This document shows positions 56,377 through 64,000 of a stretch of 64,000 nucleotides of DNA, piece by piece. Each line of letters starts with the position of its first letter. Position 1 is the stretch's first letter. Source of the stretch: Onchidella celtica (Eukaryota; Mollusca; Gastropoda; Systellommatophora; Onchidiidae); assembly GCA_963931925.1 (NCBI GenBank), contig OZ007569.1, positions 18,892,482-18,956,481 of the forward strand. Reading direction: 5' to 3'. A program made the translations under genes and the position numbers. The notes beneath the pieces were generated by a model. It was not told the DNA's origin and made no database searches. It saw nothing but the letters and a program-made list of their open reading frames with translations.

Positions 56377-56779
56377 CTGAAAAACAATGTAACAAAAATG
56401 TACCAATACAATAGGTCTGTCATGAGATGGTATTATGGTAGCCAGCCTGTCAGTGCACGAGTATACCTTTCATGTAAAAGTATATACATGCAAGAAAAAC
56501 CTATTCCCTTCTCTACTGGAAAATATATTGCAAAACGCGGCCCATATGATTGATATGCCATAATAATGAGATGATTATGTGGCAGCCAAATGCTAGAATA
56601 TTTTCCAGACCATGTTGATGTACTTATGACTACCTGAACACAAAGGAAATGTTTCATTGTGACTGTGATGTATTATGTTATAATTATGCTTTATTTGACT
56701 TGAAAAGCGGGATAAGTGGGTGGTTAACATGAATCTGTCCTACGGTTGAAATCTCGATGGACATACAAATATAATTAAA

Positions 56780-57097
<318 letters not shown>

Positions 57098-57150
57098 ACT
57101 CTAGTACTTTCATATTTCTGTACACAATACATCTAAGCCTCCACATTTAC

Positions 57151-57246
57151 CTGACCACAGGTAATCCTCCTCCAAGTCTGGAGCTTCTGATTCCTCGGCA
57201 GCCACCGGCGGCTCAACACCCCAACTTCACAAATTTCATTTGCCCT
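57151..57246 (-). CDS. Cystatin-like gene, exon 3
   Basis: 96 nt between a strong acceptor (GATCTTCCCACAG) and donor CAG/GTAAATG. In phase 0, set by exon 2, it reads RANEICEVGVLSRRW...TWRRITCGQ, open throughout with two Cys 24 residues apart. The first Cys falls about where the first cystatin disulfide Cys is expected after the VVRGVKYLFVL strand. A different frame of its second half reads PPVAAEESEAPDLEEDYLW, which looks more like protein but needs a poor internal acceptor (GTTGAG). I prefer phase 0 because it keeps every intron of the gene in the same phase, but the choice is open. Confidence 0.5.
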
Positions 57247-58008
57247 CTGTGGGAAGATCATTACTCAACAACATTATCTAACATTTGCATTGAATTCAAA
57301 CATTGTTATAGTATTCTGCTGAGCTAACATCATGTTTTCATATGGTAAGTTTCAGTATCCTATACTGAAATAAAAAATAAAATTAAAAAGTGTGCCAGGT
57401 TTCTTTCTCTTCAACGGTCCATCATTTTAATATGTTTCTCATTTGGTATTTATTCAATGATTGTGAATGAATGTTTACCTCCATTGGCTTTTGCTGAACA
57501 TCCTTTTAGTTGTACACTACGCCGTTTTATGTACATTACCGCTAGTATTTTATTATATAGTCTATTTGTTTTCTCAATAAACAATATTTGTACATCAAAA
57601 CCGTATTTGAAAAAACAAAGATAAAAAAAAAATAATAATAAAAATGAAAAGGTAATATGGATTTTTGTTGTTGGTTGTTTGTTTTTTTATCCCATAGTGG
57701 AAATATTTTGTATGTTTCAATTTAAGAAATGTTTAATGAGTTATGATGTGAACAATGACCAAGGGGTGCTGCCGTGTGACGAACAATTGCATGATATTAT
57801 GAAACTATCCCAAATCTCTTTCACTCGCAATTTTCAAGGCCTGTATTCTTCTCAAATAATTATTTCTCTGTCCACTGGCATGATTCCTCTTTCCTATCTT
57901 TTTTTTAAAGTATACCATGTTAAACTACGGTGATGAGATGTATGGCTATGGGAATGATGATATTGGTGAGGGAATGGCTGTAAGATGATGATGACAACAA
58001 TAACATAC
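57247..58008 (-). other. Intron 2 of the cystatin-like gene
   Basis: AT-rich sequence between exon 2 and exon 3. Nothing recognised except a short plus-strand open frame without resemblance. Confidence 0.45.
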
Positions 58009-58062
58009 CCTGGCGCCTCCGGTCACTTTCAATACGAATAAGTACTTTACACCCCTCACGAC
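58009..58062 (-). CDS. Cystatin-like gene, exon 2 (VVRG segment)
   Basis: 54 nt, phase 0 to phase 0, between acceptor TTGCTCTTTTACTTTTCTGTTAG, the best in the gene, and donor GTATGTTA. It reads VVRGVKYLFVLKVTGGAR. After exon 1 ending in ...ASTFE this gives E-VVRG-VKYLFVL, in the place of the cystatin Q-V-V-A-G hairpin and following strand. Q to E and A to R changes argue against tight papain-type protease inhibition. An intron just before VV is a plausible cystatin exon border. Confidence 0.7.
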
Positions 58063-58323
58063 CTAACAGAAAAGTAAAAGAGCAAACGGAAATTGAATCA
58101 TACATCGCAATTGTTTGTAATCTTTCGTAATAGTTCCGAAAGTTCCAGGGAACATACGGTATTTTCCCGTAATATGGCAATATTTCGAACTGGTCATTCG
58201 CAATGAACATTTGTTTATCTATGGTTCATCTGTAGTAATATTGTATTAATCTTTTTTATAACATTACTACTTTTATGTTAAAAACCTTGACTCTCTTTAT
58301 CTGAAATATCAAACCCCACCCCT

Positions 58324-58450
58324 TTGTCTGTACGCGGGTCAACCCCTCATCTCTTTCTTTCTCCCTCTTTCTGTTCTCTCTCTCTCTTTCTTTCTCTCTC
58401 TCTCTCTCTCTCTTCCTCTCGCTCTCTCTCTCTCTCTCTCTTTCTCTCTC
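58324..58450. repeat. (CT)n microsatellite in intron 1
   Basis: CTCTCTTTCT tracts. Confidence 0.92.
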
Positions 58451-58757
58451 TGTTATGGCCTGGAAAGCAGACATCGTAGTTGTACTCGAAATGAATTTCT
58501 ACCCGCCAATGTTTGTAAACAACTTAGCTTTACGTCCTCTTTTTTTTTTTTTTTAACCCCTGGGAGAAAAAAACAACAACAAATTTTGCATTTAGCTTAC
58601 ATGGAGAAAAATATGCACCATTGTTTAATTTTTTTTTATTCACTGGATATTTCGGGATATCTTCAGCGATTAGATTGCTTATCTGTGACTTCATCACTTC
58701 TACCATTTTGTTTTTGGTGATTATTACCTTTATAACACAAGATCCAATGGCTTATCA

Positions 58758-58952
58758 AAGACCATCCTACAAGGAACCGTTAGGGGCAGCAGAAAGAGAG
58801 GCAGACAGAAGAAAAAATGGGCGGATAACATCTCAGAGTGGACAGGCAAGCCCTTTGCAGAGACCCAGGCCCTCACCCACGACAGAGAGAAATGGAGGAA
58901 AGAGGTGTACAGTGCATCAAGGCGGCGCCCCGACGACACCGCAAGGGGTTAA
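58758..58952 (+). pseudogene. LINE ORF C-terminal tail in intron 1
   Basis: 64 open codons to TAA: KTILQGTVRGSRKRGRQ, KKWADNISEWTGKPF, HDREKWRKEVY, RRRPDD. This is the usual C-terminal tail of LINE reverse transcriptases, followed by GGGAGACAACAACAACAACA as the 3' tail. Opposite strand to the host gene. Confidence 0.85.
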
Positions 58953-59029
58953 GGGAGACAACAACAACAACAACCTTTATAACAGGGGAGAGATTTTTGG
59001 GGTTTGCCTTTTCTTTTTCCTTATATGAA

Positions 59030-59752
59030 TGGGGCGGCCAAACCGCTGATCGCCGGCCACATGCGGCTCTTTGACCTTCAATATAAGTCTCGTGGACATA
59101 TATTGACTTAGCTTTTTTTTCACGGCAGTTAATATATAAATAGAAACCATTTCTTATGATTCACCAACAATAAACTGAAACCCCCACTGGCTTCAATCGT
59201 AAGTTTAATGGACATGGTTTATAAAAATATTTAAGAATTTAAATACTTTTTCTCTCCTTCCACATCGATCTGTTCACAGTTGAACCTACTGTGAGAGTTT
59301 TACAGGCCTATTTTATCACCGGGTCAAGTGGTTTGGCTCGATCATTTCATGTACAAACCCAAGCATAAACAATATGTTCTGATCTTGACAGATTAACTTA
59401 TTTATGATATTCGCCCGATTTTCTTGGATGTTCCAATAGTTAATTATCGTAATTAAGACGTTCAGTATAGTTAAAGCAGCCATCGGTCGAGATTTTCAAA
59501 ATATTTGGAATATGCTGTGCTATGTGATTACTGAAACTGATACAAATTAACAGGTTTTTAAAAATGCATATACGAGTAAATACTATTGCGTATGTGTATT
59601 TCTTAATATTTACATAAAATGTTTATAACAAAATCCGTATGTAACAACAAAAACCTGGGTGTAAATTTTTTTCATATCTTATGGCTCTCGAACATCTGAA
59701 GCATATATTAGATTAAAATATGTAGCTCTTACATTAAGCAAGTTGGGCCACC
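59030..59752. mobile_element. Probable hAT-like element in intron 1
   Basis: Left end GGGGCGGCCAAACC...GGCCACATGCGGCTCTTTGACC and right part TTATGGCTCTCGAACATCTGAAG...AGTTGGGCCACC resemble termini of hAT elements. Target duplication not clear and no transposase. Confidence 0.4.
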
Positions 59753-59806
59753 TGTGGTAGATGCATATGACATTAGTAGCCACGACAGGACAGTTTCTGC
59801 ACTCAC

Positions 59807-60031
59807 CTCGAAAGTTGAAGCGATGACCTGAACAAGTTCCCAAGGTTGGCGATCCTTTTTGAAGTCGTTGAGGCCTTTAACGGCAGCGCGGACTAATGGG
59901 TCGTTGTCTTTGGCCATGTAAGGACCTTCAGATGACAGAAAGGATCCTCCTATGGGGTATAATATCCTCTGACACGAGATGTAGGGCAGGACCACAGCCA
60001 ATAGTAGGCCTGTCAGTACCTGTGTAGACAT
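59807..60031 (-). CDS. Secreted cystatin-like protein, exon 1
   Basis: 225 nt (75 codons) from the ATG at 60031 to a consensus donor (CGAG/GTGAGTGC), phase 0. A signal peptide is obvious: MSTQVLTGLLLAVVLPYISC, with cleavage likely near SC-QR. Then GGSF, KDNDPLVRAAVKGLNDFKK (helix) and WELVQVIASTFE (strand), which is the order in the first half of a cystatin domain: N-terminal Gly pair, long helix, strand before the Q-V-V-A-G loop. The frame stays open upstream to a TTG at 60040, but the ATG at 60031 puts the signal peptide at the very start. The gene continues through 58009-58062, 57151-57246, the microexons and the exons at 42 and 40 kb, about 19.6 kb on the minus strand. The family is cystatin-like by fold; no precise orthologue recognised. 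Confidence 0.72.
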
Positions 60032-61080
60032 CGACGACAATGATTATGGTGATGGTGTCACTGGGGCAACAAGGTTTGGATTGGTGGCGGCTGAAGCCGT
60101 AATTATCCTTCACAGTACGCCAATAATACAGGATACGAACCATTAATAACATGGGACACCGGACACTCGCTAACAATGCGGCACATGGGACACTATAACA
60201 TGGGGAATGAGAAACTAACAACACGGAACATGGTACCTGTAATATGGGGCATGGGACACTATTACATGGGAATGGGAAAATGTCAGCACGGGATATGGCA
60301 CGCTAACATCATGGGACAAGGGCCACCACTTTGTCGTTAGCCACCAACAGTAAGCTGTGGATCCAAAGCCGTTAAAGAAACCTCTGAATTTTACACTACT
60401 ATTTCGTGGCATGAGTGCCAAAGTTCCATTAGAAATCTGTGCAGCTCTTCCAAAAGCTGTAACTTTGCCGCTATTTCCCTGAAGGGACATTCCACGGTAA
60501 CTGGCGTGGCGCTCAGACAATGCTTTTTAAGAACGAAAAAGGACACTAAATAAATAACTAACCCTTTATTTCAAAATGGATTGATCTATCCTTTAGAAAG
60601 ATGGTACAGAAAAAGCATAATTATATAAAAATAATTAGTTTTACTATTAAGCAGACTGGGGCAATTAGTCTGACTAACTGATGGGACATAATCTTGGTCA
60701 CTGATGGGAGGTTGTAAACATGCGCTCTTTTCCATGACGGTCTCGAGTCACGCAAGGAAGATAATGCTAAGCAAAAGTGTTAATTTAATTACTACCCTTT
60801 ACAACACAACCTTAATTTTTTTTCCCAGGTGTAGTTTGAAGAATGGCTCTTACGTAACATATTACCTGGAATGTCCCTGTATGCATTGAAAGCTGGTATA
60901 TGGATCACTGATCTTTACGGCTGTCATGGAATATTTTTTACCCTTTGAAAACTCATAATATTTGGTAATTTTTTTCCTTGGATTATGTAAAAAAAAAAAT
61001 GTTTCGGTATAGAAAGTCAGGTTTTATAAACGAGTACCTTTGTACTTACATTCGAGATAGAAGATAATAACAGGAATCTA
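60032..61080. other. Upstream of the cystatin-like gene; short tandem motif
   Basis: CATGGGACAC-like words recur about every 20-35 bases at 60150-60310 (ACATGGGACACC, CACATGGGACACTA, GCATGGGACACTA, TCATGGGACAAG). An open frame on the minus strand at 60215-60520 has no resemblance or clear splice borders. Presumably holds the promoter, but no TATA motif could be assigned. Confidence 0.4.
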
Positions 61081-61084
61081 ACAA

Positions 61085-61233
61085 CATGTCAAATTAGTGA
61101 TAGATAGACAGAAAAAATAAGAGATAGACAGACAGACAGACAGACAGGCAGAGACAGGCAGACAGACAGATAGGCAGATAGACAGTTAGATAGATAGATA
61201 GATAGATAGAAAGATAGATAGACAGACAGATAG

Positions 61234-61302
<69 letters not shown>
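61085..61302. repeat. (GATA/GACA)n and (GA)n microsatellite
   Basis: GACAGACAGACA and GATAGATA blocks followed by an uninterrupted GA run at about 61250-61301. Confidence 0.95.
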
Positions 61303-61305
<3 letters not shown>

Positions 61306-62409
61306 CACTTTAATGTACCATACAGGAAATTCATTTTCACAGAGCATTTAAAAGTATGTACATATTATACATAATTTTTATTACATAAGCATGTATGTCA
61401 TAACTTAATGATAAGAAAAAGTTAAGATTTGTCTTTCCTTTTTATTGCATCGTGTTTTGTTGTTGTTGTTGTTGTTTTTTTACGTCATTTTGACATTGTT
61501 TCAAGTCTTTTTGAGATCCCACAGATTTTTCTGTGGTCAGATTTTTCTGTGGTTTTTATGATTTTATGACATGATTTTACATTGGATAGAGTTAGTTACG
61601 CTGTTAAGGTAGTTACAAATGAACGGTTAGTTTTTGTATTCGCTTTTTTCTTGTTTCTGTGTTAACTTACCTTCATGTTTCTTAGTGGTGAGATTAGAAG
61701 AATAAAAGTTGTTCGGATGGTTCGTAATTCTATCACTGATGAATAAAACCACCAAAACAGTGTCCTGTCAGCGTTTTCTACCTGCAGAGCCCCAAAAAAG
61801 AAGCGAATTTTAAAAGAAAACACAACAAGAGACTTAGCATTAACTCCAAGTCCCGAGCTTCTTCCAGAGACTTATGGGCAAATAACGATTGTTACTGCGC
61901 TAGTTAGAACAATGCGTTAGAGCCTGGCCATAAATCTCGTGAACACGCCAGGAGGGGTGGGTGAAGTGGGGGGCAGTTGGGGGTGAACGGGGTTGAGGGC
62001 AGTTGCTCCCTGTGTCTGAAAAGCTTATATGGGGTTGGGCGGGGGAAAGAGGGCCGGAGGGGGGAGGGGGGTCTGGGGAACGTCTGTGCACCTTTCGGTT
62101 AAGATAATTAACTGCAAAGAAAGAGGTGGGAAAAGACAAATAAATTGTTGAAGTTGTGTAAAAAGCAATCAGTTTCTAATAAAACAGTCAGACAGACCAT
62201 GCGAAATGCAACTCAAAGCTTTAGAACAGACATGGTAGCAAAGCTTGGTAGCCAAGCAATTTTGGGCGGCTTCTGAATGTGACTGAAATTATTTTTACAA
62301 GCTAGTCACTGAGCTATATAAAAGATGTATATATATTATTCACACGCACCCACCCTAAATCAAACAAGAATTTTCCTATAAAAATCAACATCCAGATGAA
62401 GTGTTTGGG
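61303..62409. other. No gene seen; Penelope-like terminal fragment
   Basis: 61490-61575 (TTTTTGAGATCCCACAGATT, TTTTCTGTGGTTTTTATGAT, with a small internal duplication) matches the terminus of the Penelope-like element at 38.3 kb. A G-rich stretch covers 61950-62085. Confidence 0.45.
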
Positions 62410-62725
62410 TCCTTATTTTAGGAGGTTCGCTGCCATAGGCATTTACACCTCACTTTTTTAGTTTTTATGTTTTTAATTTTGTGGTAGGGATTCGTCGCTC
62501 GTTTTTTTTTAGAATTTTGCCCAGGCAGCCGACTCTTCGGCTTGCTCCTATCGATATCCAACTGCCAAGGTGTGCAACGTGCACATGGGCCCTCCGAGTT
62601 TTTGGTCCTTATCCGAGAAGACTAGGTGCTCGATCTTACCTACCATAGGATCAAGGACAGGAAAATATGAGAAAAAATGCCAAATTTCCAATATGCCTGC
62701 ACAGACTGGGATTCGCACCCCGTCA
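62410..62725 (-). mobile_element. tRNA-derived SINE, copy 4, head truncated
   Basis: Tail TTTTAGGAGGTTCGCTGCC at 62418, body GTGCAACGTGCACATGGGCC at 62572 and AGACTAGGTGCTCGAT at 62619, then GGGATTCGCACCCCG. The rest of the tRNA-like head is absent. Confidence 0.85.
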
Positions 62726-62809
62726 TTAAGATTTATAGAAGGACTTTAATAATATTAGGTGAACATGTGCGGCCCTCGGCATCCTCACATTTTTCAGGCT
62801 TGGCCTTTA

Positions 62810-63010
62810 CTGTGCCAGTCAATATCCCTACTTCGATCCAACATAGATTTGTGTAGGATTTTCGTAGGATTGGTAGGATTGTAGTAAAGGCGAGTTTCCG
62901 ATATCAACTGACAGTGACGCGATGTCGTTATCAGTGGATCTACTTAGGAATGATCTCATTCCTAGGAACAAATTTGACGTCAATCCTACACCTCGAATTT
63001 CCGGTGGGTG
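62810..63010. repeat. Dispersed repeat family X, copy 3
   Basis: Motifs TTTTCGTAGGATTGGTAGGAT, GTAGTAAAGGCGAGTTT, ATGATCTCATTCCTAGGAAC and TTTGACGTCAATCCTACACC in the same order as in copies 1 and 2. Confidence 0.65.
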
Positions 63011-63870
63011 GCTGAGTGGGTCAAATTTTCCAGATCTGGCCCTTACTGTAAACAAAGATACTAGAAATGATACGATGAAGCAGCTCGGGGTTTTCGTGTG
63101 CACGGGTTTGGCGGCGCCACCTTGTGGCGTAAGTGTGAGAGAAGTAAGCAACAGCATTTTTTACAAAGCCGAAGAGAGAAAATGCCGAGTTTTGTTCAGT
63201 GTTCAGCTCTCACCCTAGACCTTGCTGGAAGTCTCTTACTTTGTAAGTATAAAGTAGTTCGTTGTAGGAAACTTCTGGCTATTTTTTTTTCCTTTTTAAA
63301 TGTGGTAGCAATGTCACAATAGTTTTATTAATTTACCATCAGACGGGAAAATAGATCTAGTATAGTTTTAAAATAACATGGGACCGAGGCTGGATTTTCC
63401 ATTCATGACGTAACTGGCGCGCCCTGTCTCCCAAGAGGAAATGCAAGTAAGAAAGTAAATAATAACGGGAACTGTGAAGGCTTATGAAAACGGTTAACTT
63501 AACAATCACAGATTTTCCTCCTTCTCGTTCTTCCTCCTCTTCTTCGTCTTCTCCAAATTCACAACAAAAAAATACACCACCGTCGAGAGCCACATCAACC
63601 GTTGCATCAGAGACGCATAGCAGTACAATCGCTAGCAGTCGAGTCCCAAGAGCTGTCGGTAGGCTAAAAATAACTCGTCGCCAGAGAGGCCGGGAAGCTG
63701 CACACGCATTGCTAGATCTATGCCTAAGCCAATGCCCAGACACGCCGGGGACTGAATGGGATTGTTAGAAGGCGCTGGCGGCCATCTTGGGGTGGGGCAC
63801 GACTCATTATTTGAGTCATCGTGTTTGTAAACGGAGCAGCGTGAAGGCCTTTGTCTATGAGAAAGTTTAT
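63011..63870. other. No confident gene
   Basis: A Ser-rich plus-strand open frame (63484-63768) and its Glu-rich complement share a TCC/TCG-rich tract. Neither has a good start context, splice borders or family resemblance. A GTAAGTAT at 63242 follows a short open stretch from an ATG near 63182, a possible but unsupported first exon. Confidence 0.35.
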
Positions 63871-63887
63871 CTGTCTATCTGTCTTTA

Positions 63888-63943
<56 letters not shown>

Positions 63944-63990
63944 TCTATTTATTCTATCTATCTATTCTATTTATCTTATCTTTCTAATCT
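63871..63990. repeat. (CTAT)n microsatellite
   Basis: CTATCTATCTAT from about 63889 to 63942, then degenerate TCTATT repeats to the window end. Confidence 0.95.
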
Positions 63991-64000
63991 GATCTGATCT

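Larger units (their letters stand above)
42500..56700 (-). repeat. Tandem array of about 21 intronic units, each with a microexon
   Basis: Diverged units of 430-500 bp share, on the plus strand, CAAAAGAACTTAC, a 12-nt variable block, CTGAAAAAAAATTACAAAAC, GGTTAATAGGTC, TGATTTGAAATCCC, TCGGGGTCGACATGCAAAAA and ACTCTAATTTTCATATTAA. On the minus strand this reads branch site (CCTATTAACC), T-rich tract, AG, 12-nt exon, GTAAGTTC. Markers such as GATTTGAAATCCC recur at 42933, 43402, 44698, 45815, 46548, 47495, 47994 and onward to about 55820. Irregular spacing is mostly explained by inserted elements at 49.4, 50.1-51.7, 51.9-52.6, 53.1-54.0 and 56.0-56.3 kb. The array lies between exon 3 (57151) and the second-domain exon (42428) of the cystatin-like gene, in one consistent splicing orientation. 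Confidence 0.85.

Noticed and set aside
42500..56700. The long tandem array as a CRISPR or centromere-type satellite
   Set aside because: Units of 430-500 bp with conserved splice signals in a eukaryotic context; no short direct repeats with spacers of constant length.
60215..60520. 101-codon minus-strand frame upstream of the cystatin-like gene
   Set aside because: No recognised domain, no clear splice borders, and part lies in the CATGGGACAC tandem repeats.
63484..63768. Ser-rich plus-strand frame and Glu-rich complement
   Set aside because: Start context is poor, the low-complexity tract explains the openness, and no family or splice signal supports it.

Overview
This is an animal nuclear genome window, AT-rich and repeat-dense. 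Evidence: spliceosomal exons with GT-AG borders, a tRNA-derived SINE in four copies, non-LTR, Penelope-like, Copia, Ty3-like, hAT, Helitron-like and piggyBac remnants, and abundant microsatellites. The mix fits a lophotrochozoan, perhaps a mollusc, but that is inference. There are no bacterial genes, rRNA, tRNA genes or CRISPR arrays. No gene could be named by symbol.

Left part (1-36 kb): a young but inactivated Copia element (1-5031, 5' LTR cut by the window edge), with a copia-type half-tRNA primer site and its gag start codon inside the LTR. A 43-bp satellite follows (5.06-6.93 and 8.17-8.54 kb), interrupted by 1.2 kb of unrelated DNA. From 8.5 to 34 kb there are mostly repeats: hAT-type MITEs with 8-bp target duplications, SINEs, a CR1-like LINE tail, Helitron-like ends, a Ty3-like gag fragment split by a palindromic MITE, and a piggyBac C-terminal fragment. 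One duplicated exon pair lies at 20.9-21.9 kb. A compact three-exon gene for a predicted 62-residue protein lies on the minus strand at 35.0-36.2 kb, its last exon flanked by complementary CAT and GAT arrays.

Right part (40.4-60.0 kb, minus strand): the main discovery candidate. A predicted secreted protein starts at 60031 with a signal peptide and a cystatin-like N-terminal half (exon 1), a VVRG-type continuation (exon 2) and a Cys-containing exon 3. Between 56.4 and 42.8 kb comes a degenerate tandem array of about 21 intronic units of 430-500 bp. Twenty of them carry one tiny putative exon of exactly 12 nt (one of 9 nt) between a pyrimidine-tract AG and a GTAAGT-like donor, with a CCTATTAAC-like branch site upstream. 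Every microexon is a multiple of three and open in phase 0, the phase in which the flanking exons also begin and end. About 15 keep both splice borders. After the array come two more phase-0 exons coding a second cystatin-like segment (42252-42428 and 40446-40568). The layout resembles, by convergence, the symmetric micro-exon genes of schistosomes: a constant frame carrying a string of four-residue cassettes that could be included or skipped without changing the frame. Five unrelated insertions lie inside the array; subtracting four of them restores the usual spacing, and the fifth interval still looks like two units.

Limits: exon calls rest on splice motifs, reading phase and family resemblance read by eye. 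No transcript or database comparison was possible.
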